Below, in pieces: positions 27,657 to 35,242 of a DNA stretch of 64,000 nt (the stretch's first letter is position 1; each line of letters opens with the position of its first letter). This DNA comes from Bacteroidales bacterium UBA4116 (lineage in GTDB: Bacteria; Bacteroidota; Bacteroidia; Bacteroidales; Tannerellaceae). Made by a program: the position numbers and the translations under genes. The stretch is from the NCBI GenBank assembly GCA_002381645.1, contig DFXE01000012.1, positions 1-64,000 on the forward strand, read 5' to 3'. The notes below the pieces were generated by a model, which was not told where the DNA came from, made no database searches, and saw only the letters and a program-made list of their open reading frames with translations.

Positions 27657-28994
27657 TCAGTTAAAATAATCTTCCAGTTTGCGCATGGCAGAGTCCATGC
27701 AGAACACCACCACATTATCGTATGCTTCTATCTGTGTGTCGCCGTCGATCATCATTGGGCGGCCGTTCCTGATCAAACCGCCCAGCGTCATATCTTTAGG
27801 CAGGCGCAGGTCTTTTACCGGCTTTCTGGTTATCTTGGAATTCGGGCGGGCAACCAGTTCGGCTACGTCGGCATTGGCAAACGCCAGGCTTTTTACATTC
27901 GAAACGTCCGCGTCCAGCATAAACTGGTAGATATGGCTTGCCGCGATCAGTTTTTTGTTGATGACCGAACCGATGTCCATGTTTTCGGCCAGGGGTATAT
28001 AATCGAGGTTCTCTATTTTGGCAATGGTTTTAAGCACTCCGAACCGTTTGGCGGCCAGACAGGCGAGGATGTTGGTGCTTTCGTTTTCGGTAAGCGCCAC
28101 GAAAGCCTGCGAATCTTTGATACCTTCCTGCACCAACAGGTCCATATCGCGCCCGTCGCCGTTAATGATCAGCACATTGCCGGGCACGATCTCCGCTATA
28201 CGGTGGCTTTTTTCCTTATTTATCTCTATCAGCTTTACACGTATATTTCCCGGTAAATACTGGCTGGCCCGTATAGCAATACGGCTTCCGCCCATAATGA
28301 TGATTTTTTTTACTTCCGGGTTCTTTTTGCCGGCATGCAGCTGTATATCATCCACATGTTCTTTAGTAGTAGTGAAAAATACGAGGTCGCCGCATTCGAT
28401 ACTATCCGAACCAAAAGGAATGATCGTTTCATTCTTCCTTTTGATCGCCACAATATGGTACATTTTCTTCGTACCCGGCAGTTCCGACAGTTTAATATTG
28501 ACCAATTGGGAATTTTCCCTGATCTTAACGGCCAGCAGAATGATGGCTCCTCCCGATAGTTCCCAGTATTGCCGGGTCCAGGGGCGTTGTACGGCCGTTA
28601 CGATTTCTTTTCCCGCCAGCATCTCCGGATAGATCATGCTGCCGATACCCAGTTTTTCGAACAGTTCCTTGTTTTCAGGTTGCAGGTATTCGTAGTTGTT
28701 GATCCGGGCGAATGTTTTGGCCGCGCCGAGGTTCGATGCCAGGATGCAGGCGGTGATATTGGTCGTTTCTTCCGGTGTAACACTTACAAACAGGTCTGCT
28801 CTTTTTACACCGGCTTCTTTCAGGTCACGCAGGGATGTCGGATTGCCTTCGATAGGCAAAATCTCGGCGCCCGATGAGGATATATGCAGGCGCTCGTCAT
28901 CCGGGTCCATCAGGATAATGTCGTGTCGTTCCTGCGATAACATTCTGGCCAGATGGGTCCCTACCTCACCTGCTCCGGCAATAACCACTCTCAT
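27657..28994 (-). CDS. trkA: Trk system potassium uptake protein TrkA
   Basis: Cytosolic RCK regulator of 445 residues, built as two tandem RCK_N/RCK_C halves. The first nucleotide-binding motif is VIAGAGEVGTHLA at the N-terminus; the second half begins near IIIMGGSRIAIRAS (about residue 231). It gates the TrkH channel in response to NAD(H) or ATP. It lies between dxs (1 bp) and trkH (5 bp), so the three genes are probably cotranscribed. Confidence 0.95.
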   Translation of the reverse strand: MRVVIAGAGEVGTHLARMLSQERHDIILMDPDDERLHISSSGAEILPIEGNPTSLRDLKEAGVKRADLFVSVTPEETTNITACILASNLGAAKTFARINNYEYLQPENKELFEKLGIGSMIYPEMLAGKEIVTAVQRPWTRQYWELSGGAIILLAVKIRENSQLVNIKLSELPGTKKMYHIVAIKRKNETIIPFGSDSIECGDLVFFTTTKEHVDDIQLHAGKKNPEVKKIIIMGGSRIAIRASQYLPGNIRVKLIEINKEKSHRIAEIVPGNVLIINGDGRDMDLLVQEGIKDSQAFVALTENESTNILACLAAKRFGVLKTIAKIENLDYIPLAENMDIGSVINKKLIAASHIYQFMLDADVSNVKSLAFANADVAELVARPNSKITRKPVKDLRLPKDMTLGGLIRNGRPMMIDGDTQIEAYDNVVVFCMDSAMRKLEDYFN

Positions 28995-28995
28995 A

Positions 28996-30888
28996 TCAAA
29001 CTATCTCTTTTATCGTTCGGGCGATACTTTCGGCATCTATCCCGCATAACTTATATAATTCCGGAATAGAACCGTGCTCAATAAAGGCATCCGGTACACC
29101 AATCCTTTTTACAAGCGGCGTATAACCGTTGTCGGCCATAAATTCCACGACGGCGCTGCCCAGTCCTCCGCGTACCACACCGTTTTCAACAGTCACGATA
29201 CGTTTGAATTTATTTCCTACCTCATGCAATAATTCTTCATCTACAGGCTTGAGGTAGATCATATCGTAATGCGCGACCGACAGGTCGTTGCCTATGCTGT
29301 CGATAGCTTTTATAACCTGGTTTCCGATGGGGCCGATGGAGAGTACGGCAATGTCGTTGCCCTCCCGGAGCCTTTTTCCTTTTCCAACAGGTAAAATCTC
29401 CATTTTGTTCCGCCAGTCCTTTTTTTCGCCTTTTCCCCTCGGATAACGGATCACAAAAGGACCGCTCCCGGTTTTGTATCCCGTGTACATCAGGTTTCTG
29501 AGCTCCCATTCGTTCAGGGGCGAAGCGATCGTCAGGTTCGGGACAGGGCGGAGGTAGGCCAGGTCGAACACGCCGTGATGCGTGGCGCCGTCTTCACCTA
29601 CCAGCCCGGCGCGGTCGAGGCAAAGCACCATATGTAATTTCTGTAAAGCTGCGTCGTGAATAATGTTGTCGTATGCGCGTTGCATAAACGACGAGTAAAC
29701 ATTACAAAAGGGTATCATTCCCTCTTTGGCCAGTCCGGCCGAAAAGGTAACGGAGTGTCCCTCGGCAATGCCGACGTCGAAAGAGCGTTTCGGGAATTCT
29801 TTCATCATAAAAGTCATCGAACAACCCGTAGGCATGGCCGGGGTTATGCCTACAATGCGTTCGTCTTCCCGTGCCAGTTCTACAAGCGTATGCCCGAAAA
29901 CATCCTGGTACAATTGCGGTTGGTCCAGATTGTCGGGAATGATACGCCGCCCGGTTGTCTTATTGAACTTTCCGGGTGCGTGCCATTCCGTAGCCGACTC
30001 TTCGGCCGGCTTGAATCCTTTTCCTTTTTGTGTTTTGATATGCAATAATTTCGGTCCCTGCATATCTTTAATATCGTTCATCACCTTCATCATATACCCT
30101 AAATCGTGTCCGTCGATGGGACCGAAATAGCGGATACTGAACCCTTCGAACAGGTTATGCTGCTGGGTAAGCAATGCTTTCAGGCTGTTGTTGAAACGCA
30201 GGATATTCCCCCGGCGGTCGTCTGTTATCAGTCTCAGCTTTTTCAGCAGGCGATACGTGTCGTATCGCATCCGGTTATACGTCTGGCTGGTGGTAATATC
30301 TACCAAATATTGGCTTAACGCTCCTACGCTGTCGTCGATCGCCATATTATTATCGTTCAGTACGATCAGTACATTATTCTGGTTGGCTGTGGCATTGTTC
30401 AGCCCTTCGAAAGCCAGTCCGCCCGTCATGGCGCCGTCGCCCACTACGGCAATTACATGCCGGTCTTTTTCCTGCAGCGAAGAAGCCACAGACATGCCTA
30501 AAGCTGCCGAAATGGAGTTGGAAGCGTGTCCGGCGATAAATGAGTCGTATTCACTTTCCGTGGGGTTAGGAAAACCGCTGATCCCTTTGTATTTACGCAG
30601 GGTATGGAAGGTATTGCGCCGGCCGGTCAGTATTTTATGTCCGTACGCCTGGTGCCCAACGTCCCATACAATACGGTCGAAAGGCGTATTAAATACGCGG
30701 TGGAGGGCAACGGTCAGTTCTACCGTACCCAGGCTTGCGGCAAGATGCCCGGGGTTTTCCGACAGAATATCAATAATATATTGGCGTAATTCGCTACAAA
30801 CGTGTGTTAATTGTCCAGCAGGCAGTTTACGTAAATCTTCCGGTGAATCAATGGTTTGCAGTATATTATAATTTTGTTGATCGGTCAT
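28996..30888 (-). CDS. dxs: 1-deoxy-D-xylulose-5-phosphate synthase
   Basis: Thiamine-diphosphate enzyme of 630 residues that joins pyruvate and glyceraldehyde-3-phosphate, the first step of the MEP isoprenoid pathway. The ThDP motif GDGAMTGGLAFEGLNNA is complete, and the transketolase middle domain and C-terminal domain follow. Two close ATG codons compete, at 30888 and 30897. The promoter predicts transcription near 30901, so 30888 leaves a more normal leader and aligns better with the family start. The gene is first in an apparent dxs-trkA-trkH run. Confidence 0.95.
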   Translation of the reverse strand: MTDQQNYNILQTIDSPEDLRKLPAGQLTHVCSELRQYIIDILSENPGHLAASLGTVELTVALHRVFNTPFDRIVWDVGHQAYGHKILTGRRNTFHTLRKYKGISGFPNPTESEYDSFIAGHASNSISAALGMSVASSLQEKDRHVIAVVGDGAMTGGLAFEGLNNATANQNNVLIVLNDNNMAIDDSVGALSQYLVDITTSQTYNRMRYDTYRLLKKLRLITDDRRGNILRFNNSLKALLTQQHNLFEGFSIRYFGPIDGHDLGYMMKVMNDIKDMQGPKLLHIKTQKGKGFKPAEESATEWHAPGKFNKTTGRRIIPDNLDQPQLYQDVFGHTLVELAREDERIVGITPAMPTGCSMTFMMKEFPKRSFDVGIAEGHSVTFSAGLAKEGMIPFCNVYSSFMQRAYDNIIHDAALQKLHMVLCLDRAGLVGEDGATHHGVFDLAYLRPVPNLTIASPLNEWELRNLMYTGYKTGSGPFVIRYPRGKGEKKDWRNKMEILPVGKGKRLREGNDIAVLSIGPIGNQVIKAIDSIGNDLSVAHYDMIYLKPVDEELLHEVGNKFKRIVTVENGVVRGGLGSAVVEFMADNGYTPLVKRIGVPDAFIEHGSIPELYKLCGIDAESIARTIKEIV

Positions 30889-30904
30889 GTAAGCCATATT
30901 TTCG

Positions 30905-30937
30905 CAAAGATATGGAATAAACGTGAAAGTATACAAA
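30905..30937 (-). promoter_or_regulatory. dxs promoter
   Basis: On the - strand TTTG (30937-30934), a 21-bp spacer and TATCTTTG (30912-30905) form a canonical Bacteroidota promoter. The predicted start is within about 15 nt of the dxs ATG. Confidence 0.75.
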
Positions 30938-30975
30938 ATTAGTATATCAAATACCTTTTTACCTGTATTTCCAAC

Positions 30976-31033
30976 GCCTTCACGCCTTCACGGTCTTTTA
31001 ATGTGGTGATTTACAGTGTTTATGCGTGAAGGC
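30976..31033 (+). repeat. left 58-bp inverted repeat of the vapE/HU module
   Basis: Outer end GCCTTCACGCCTTCACGG (30976-30993) contains two tandem GCCTTCAC units; inner end ATGCGTGAAGGC (31022-31033). GCCTTCACGC at the outer edge and GCGTGAAGGC at the inner edge are themselves complementary. Confidence 0.75.
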
Positions 31034-31051
31034 AGTGAGATTTTTGTGAAT

Positions 31052-32323
31052 TCACGCGCCGGATGTGGGAACTACACGGTAACGGTTGCCGTAACGGGTA
31101 TGGACGCGCCGGATGCCCAGCGCGGTCAGCGATTTGCTGAAACCGGCGGCTTTTACTTCACGCATCGACGAGGGGTAAAGCCTTTTCAGTTCATTATAGA
31201 TGTATGCCGCCGAAAACAGTTGCCCTTCTTCGCCTTCCTGCGGATGGCGGAAACAGTTGAAAAAGAGGTCTTCCTCCGGTCCGCGTTTCTGAAATGGTTG
31301 GTTATTATCCATCACGGCAGCTTCTTCCTCTTCGGTGAACCAGTGTCGTCTGCCACCTTCCAGTTCGGCTTTCAACTGCGCGTATAGTTGGTCGTGGTCA
31401 AAAGGTGAACAATCTATTTTTTGTGAAATCTCCACACACAGGAAACGGCGGCTGCCGGTTGGGTCGGTGAGTAATTCCCTTTGATTAGATGTGGCAATAA
31501 AAGACGCGATACGGGGTAACGGGGAATAGTTTTTACGGTATGCTTTACGGATATTCATTCCTGCCATTTGCATAAGGTTTTTGAGTAAGGCCATTTTTTT
31601 GTCGGAAAACTTATCCATTTCATCCAGGTTAATAAGCCCGAAAGCGGCCAGTTTCTGTTCTGCCCCCGATACGGAACTGAGGTCGAAGCTATCTGTATAA
31701 TACGCCTGAAGGGCAGTAGGAAGCAACATTTTACAGAAGGTGGATTTATGCATTCCCTGCCTTTGACTTACCAATACCGGAGCTACGCTATTGGCATGCA
31801 GCAGGTCGTTTCCACTCCACTGGGCCGTTACCCCCAGCAACCAGGTGTGGAATCCGTTTATCCATACGGTTTCCCCGGATATCCGCCGCGCAATCGCCGT
31901 CACCCGGTCGGTTCCGTCCCAGGCGCGCAGCCGGCGGACGTATTCCTGCATCGGGTGGTAGGAGGATATATCCGCGGAGTTGATAAACCGTGAAATATCC
32001 CTGTCCCAACAATCGATTCCGCTTTTGCGGGTTTCGATGCACAGGCTGTTCAACTGCCGGTTGCCGACTGTGATGTATTGCGTATCCGTTTCTCCTTTCC
32101 GCTTGTATTCGGTTGTTTCGGATACGGAATTGATCCGGAAATCATACTTTTTGAGCAGATAATCTTCCATTAGAAAAAGGATATCGGTGCCCTTTGGTTT
32201 TTGTCCGGTTTTACTTTCCGGATTATGCATTACATCTTGTACGGGAGAGATACTTTTTCTGTTTCCCGAAGCAGGACGGGATACTCTCAAAATCCATCTG
32301 ATCATTTCCATAAATTTTATCAT
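31052..32323 (-). CDS. VapE-like P-loop ATPase/helicase
   Basis: Virulence-associated E family protein of 423 residues. The P-loop-like motif is QGMHKSTF in VLVSQRQGMHKSTF, with the first Gly replaced and His in place of a Gly; Walker B is GLINLDEMD, then an arginine/sensor region SFIATSNQRELLTD and TGSRRF. A C-terminal DUF3874-like domain follows (FSKSLTALGIRRVHTRYGNRY). VapE proteins are primase-helicase relatives common in phage satellites and Bacteroidota islands. Here it faces away from the HU-like gene across the palindrome array. Confidence 0.85.
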   Translation of the reverse strand: MIKFMEMIRWILRVSRPASGNRKSISPVQDVMHNPESKTGQKPKGTDILFLMEDYLLKKYDFRINSVSETTEYKRKGETDTQYITVGNRQLNSLCIETRKSGIDCWDRDISRFINSADISSYHPMQEYVRRLRAWDGTDRVTAIARRISGETVWINGFHTWLLGVTAQWSGNDLLHANSVAPVLVSQRQGMHKSTFCKMLLPTALQAYYTDSFDLSSVSGAEQKLAAFGLINLDEMDKFSDKKMALLKNLMQMAGMNIRKAYRKNYSPLPRIASFIATSNQRELLTDPTGSRRFLCVEISQKIDCSPFDHDQLYAQLKAELEGGRRHWFTEEEEAAVMDNNQPFQKRGPEEDLFFNCFRHPQEGEEGQLFSAAYIYNELKRLYPSSMREVKAAGFSKSLTALGIRRVHTRYGNRYRVVPTSGA

Positions 32324-32483
32324 GTTAAATCTATTTAGTTTCGATGCTAAATTACGATCGTGATTACCTCTTTTGCAACTATTCTGAAGGGATATTCATG
32401 GAAAAATAAACTGTTGATTAACATACGGGAAACTATTGTTTTGCTCCTGAACTTTTTTTATTTTTGTCGTGTGTATTTATTCA

Positions 32484-32565
32484 TTTCACGAATGTGGAAT
32501 TTGCATTTCACCCTTGTGAAATATAAATTTCACCTATGTGAAAAATTTATTCCACCCGGGTGAAA
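32484..32565. promoter_or_regulatory. four palindromes at exact 22-bp spacing
   Basis: Four 16-bp units of the form TTTCAC-N4-GTGAAA lie at 32484-32499, 32506-32521, 32528-32543 and 32550-32565, each starting exactly 22 bp after the previous one. Units 2 and 3 are perfect; unit 1 ends GTGGAA and unit 4 begins TTCCAC. The 6-bp spacers differ. The array sits between the divergent genes, ending 55 bp before the HU-like start. Period and symmetry suggest side-by-side dimer binding on one DNA face, as in an operator or iteron set. Confidence 0.85.
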
Positions 32566-32620
32566 TGAATAAGTATATTAAAGCAAAATAATAATCAGTA
32601 ACCAGTAAAATCCTAACACT

Positions 32621-33229
32621 ATGGGAATACGTTATGACTTCTATGAGAACCCCGCACAAAAGAAAGACACTAAACAGCCGAAACTCCACGCGCGGGTGGT
32701 GAGTTCGGGTACAATGACCACCGACGAGATAGCCTTGAGGATACATGGGAATTCAACATTGACGACCGGTGATGTGAAAGCGGTGCTGACATCGCTGAGC
32801 GAGCTGATTGTAAGCGAACTGTCGTTTGGGAGGCGTGTTCATGTGGAAGGGTTGGGGTATTTTCACCTTACCTTATCCTGTCCGCCGGTTAAATCGCCGA
32901 AAGAAATACGCGCCGAATCCATCCGGGTCAAATCCATTGCTTTCCGTCCGGAGATCGAACTGAAAAAGAATTTCAAACGGTTGCCGTTTCAACGGGTCCG
33001 TGAGAAAAGACATTCCTGCCGTTATTCGGAAATTGAAATAGACGGATTGCTGACAGGTCATTTTATGGATAACCTGTATATCACCCGGCGCCAGTTCCAG
33101 GGACTTTGCGGGATGACAACGACCACCGCTTTCCGGCGGATCAAACAATTGATTGCCGACGGCAAACTCCAACGTAGCCACGCACACCGCTCGCTTTATG
33201 AACCCGTGAAGGGAAACTACCGCCGGTGA
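32621..33229 (+). CDS. HU-family (HU-HIG type) DNA-binding protein
   Basis: Protein of 202 residues. The first 125 residues follow the Bacteroidota HU-HIG fold: MGIRYDFYENP, then TMTTDEIALRIHGNSTLTTG, ELSFGRRVHVEGLGYF and a basic arm. The extra C-terminal segment (from about 140) looks like a helix-turn-helix (LYITRRQFQGLCGMTTTTAF, RRIKQLIADGKL). That extra domain could give sequence-specific binding, and the nearby palindrome array is an obvious candidate site. The gene faces away from vapE. Confidence 0.85.
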   Translation: MGIRYDFYENPAQKKDTKQPKLHARVVSSGTMTTDEIALRIHGNSTLTTGDVKAVLTSLSELIVSELSFGRRVHVEGLGYFHLTLSCPPVKSPKEIRAESIRVKSIAFRPEIELKKNFKRLPFQRVREKRHSCRYSEIEIDGLLTGHFMDNLYITRRQFQGLCGMTTTTAFRRIKQLIADGKLQRSHAHRSLYEPVKGNYRR

Positions 33230-33236
33230 ACCCTTT

Positions 33237-33294
33237 GCCTTCACGCATTCCGGTTAATATACAATGGGTTAGCCTTCCGTGAAGGTGTGAAGGC
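33237..33294 (-). repeat. right 58-bp inverted repeat of the vapE/HU module
   Basis: Mirror of the left end: inner GCCTTCACGCAT (33237-33248) and outer CCGTGAAGGTGTGAAGGC (33277-33294). The outer part also forms a hairpin, AGCCTTC (33271-33277) with GAAGGCT (33289-33295), followed by GTTTGTTGTTTG, which may terminate the HU-like transcript. Confidence 0.75.
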
Positions 33295-33402
33295 TGTTTG
33301 TTGTTTGTCAATAAAAACGCTACTTTCATCAAATAAATTAAATTTTATACCAAATTTGGGATAATTTTAAAGGGTTTATAAATTCAAATCCTGAATATTT
33401 GT

Positions 33403-34419
33403 GTGATACGTAATTTTTCCAAATGGATTTCTCCCTTACTATTGGCCGTCGTATGTCAGCAGGCTATACGGCTGGCAACTGATATTTCGATAGATAATAC
33501 CTTTTGGGTTACCCCTTTACAACATTTAATCGAATTTATTATCAGTATTCCATTTTTTTATTTCATTGATTGGAGAATACATGTTTTTCATTCAAAAAAC
33601 ACGTACCTGAATAAAACTGCCAAAATCATTGCCGGGGAGTATATTTTATGGACCTTTTATTTTTTTATCTGGATAAATATCTATGTGATCATTGCGCACC
33701 GCATATTGAATTTACCGGAATATTTCCGTGATTATATGTTTGCTACTGTAACTTGTGTTCCTATTTTGTTGTTTTACTATACTCTTATCCGGAATGAGTA
33801 TAATAAAAAGAAACTTGTGGAACAGAGTCTGGAGTTGGAAAAAATAAAAGCCGCAAAGCTTGAAACGGATATGAAACTCCTGAAAAACCAATATCATCCG
33901 CACTTTCTGTTCAATGCCTTGAATACGATTTATTTTCAGGTAGAAGACCGGAATGTGGCAGCAAAAGAGAGTATTGAACTTCTTTCGGGATTACTAAGGT
34001 ACCAGCTTTATAATTCCGACAGGCCGGTTACTTTGGAAGAAGAGATCGGCTTTTTGCAATCTTATATACGTTTTCAGCAATTACGGGCAGATGATGAGAT
34101 CAGTGTAAATTTTCAGGTGGAGATGGATGACGGCGGAAAAGAAATTCATCCGTTACTTTTTCATCCGCTGGTAGAAAACGCGTTTAAATATGTTGATGGT
34201 AAATTCCGTATCGATATAAATATAAACCAGCAGGTCGATACCATTATTTTCCATACGTCAAATACAATAACGGGTTATCCGCAGCCGGGGCGGAGAACGG
34301 GAATAGGACTCATAAACCTTCAACAAAGATTGTCTATCCTTTATCCCGGAAAATATGATTTAGTGATTGGTAAAGAACAGGGTATATTCAATGTAACATT
34401 AACCTTGGAAATAGTGTAA
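33403..34419 (+). CDS. LytS/YehU-type sensor histidine kinase
   Basis: Membrane kinase of 338 residues with four hydrophobic helices in the first 130 residues, then a short coiled coil and the His_kinase domain. The phosphoacceptor motif is YHPHFLFNALNTIYF; the ATPase part has HPLVENAFKY and TGIGLINLQQRL. It pairs with the LytTR regulator one base downstream. The start is a GTG at 33403; no in-frame ATG precedes the first membrane helix. The signal is unknown. Confidence 0.9.
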   Translation: MIRNFSKWISPLLLAVVCQQAIRLATDISIDNTFWVTPLQHLIEFIISIPFFYFIDWRIHVFHSKNTYLNKTAKIIAGEYILWTFYFFIWINIYVIIAHRILNLPEYFRDYMFATVTCVPILLFYYTLIRNEYNKKKLVEQSLELEKIKAAKLETDMKLLKNQYHPHFLFNALNTIYFQVEDRNVAAKESIELLSGLLRYQLYNSDRPVTLEEEIGFLQSYIRFQQLRADDEISVNFQVEMDDGGKEIHPLLFHPLVENAFKYVDGKFRIDININQQVDTIIFHTSNTITGYPQPGRRTGIGLINLQQRLSILYPGKYDLVIGKEQGIFNVTLTLEIV

Positions 34420-34420
34420 T

Positions 34421-35134
34421 ATGAAAATTAAGTGTGTTATAACAGATGATGAGCCTTTAGCCCGTAAGGGGTTGCGGGAATATATTGAAAAGATAGACAT
34501 CCTGGAATTACAAGGCGAATGTAAAAATGTGATTGAGTTAAATAATTTAATGCAACATACGAAAGTTGATTTACTGTTTCTCGATATTGAAATGCCATAT
34601 CTTTCGGGGCTCGATTTTCTGGCCAATCTCGAAAGCCCGCCCCTTACCATCATAACTTCCGCTTATGAAAAATATGCGTTGAAAAGCTATGAATTCCATG
34701 TGTCGGACTATTTGTTAAAGCCTTTTTCCTTTGCGCGTTTCATGAAAGCTATACATAACATACAGTCCATAATGGAAAAAGCGGGAATGAAAATTGATTC
34801 GCGTTCGTATGTTTTTGTGCGGAGCGATAAGCAATTTAAGAAAATCGTATTCGATCATATCCTGTTTGTGGAAAGTCTGGAAAACTATATCATTATACAT
34901 ACGGTATCATCAAGAGAAATAACCGGCATTCCTTTAAGGCAGTTTGGCGAGATCCTGCCTCAAAATTCATTTATACAGGTTCACCGTTCGTATATTGTCA
35001 ATATTCATAAAATTGAAGCAGTAGCAGGCAATCAGCTCAAAGTAGGCGGTAAAATGATCCCTATCGGCCGCAATCAGCGCGAGGATATAATGAACACATT
35101 AAATGAGTATATTATTTCCCGCAAAAAAGAATAA
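34421..35134 (+). CDS. LytTR-family response regulator
   Basis: Regulator of 237 residues. The receiver domain has DDE at the N-terminus, the phosphorylated Asp in LFLDIEMP, and the Lys in LLKPFS. The LytTR DNA-binding domain covers about 130-235, with FVESLENYIIIHT and FIQVHRSYIVNIHKIE. It forms a two-component system with the kinase upstream. The next gene, a large outer-membrane barrel, is a plausible target. Confidence 0.93.
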   Translation: MKIKCVITDDEPLARKGLREYIEKIDILELQGECKNVIELNNLMQHTKVDLLFLDIEMPYLSGLDFLANLESPPLTIITSAYEKYALKSYEFHVSDYLLKPFSFARFMKAIHNIQSIMEKAGMKIDSRSYVFVRSDKQFKKIVFDHILFVESLENYIIIHTVSSREITGIPLRQFGEILPQNSFIQVHRSYIVNIHKIEAVAGNQLKVGGKMIPIGRNQREDIMNTLNEYIISRKKE

Positions 35135-35242
35135 AAAGCATAGCCTGCCGTCTGTCAGTAAATAATTGTTGTTCGCCAATATATTTTGTTTTCAAATACT
35201 TACCGGAATAATTTCATCGGGTAATTACTTAAAACAAGATAT

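Larger units (their letters stand above)
30976..33294. mobile_element. 2.3-kb vapE/HU module bounded by 58-bp inverted repeats
   Basis: Two divergent genes, vapE-like and HU-like, are enclosed by matching 58-bp ends (30976-31033 and 33237-33294). In inverted alignment the outer 18 bp agree at 17 positions and the inner 12 bp agree completely; the 28 bp between are diverged. The repeats begin 19 bp and 8 bp beyond the two stop codons. No transposase or integrase is encoded and no target duplication was seen. The unit could move in trans, or the repeats could be binding or processing sites. Confidence 0.5.

Noticed and set aside
28018..28632. Open frame of 204 codons on the + strand
   Set aside because: Antisense to trkA, Ser-rich without any domain; a shadow of the real gene.
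30188..30871. Open frame of 227 codons on the + strand
   Set aside because: Antisense to dxs, Ser/Arg-rich shadow with no family features.
33271..33295. Treating the right repeat of the vapE/HU module as only a terminator
   Set aside because: The hairpin is real and may terminate, but it does not explain the 58-bp inverted match to the left end, which has a different internal fold.
30960..33310. Target-site duplication flanking the vapE/HU module
   Set aside because: Bases directly outside the repeats (TCCAAC on the left, TGTTTG on the right) do not match, so no duplication can be claimed.
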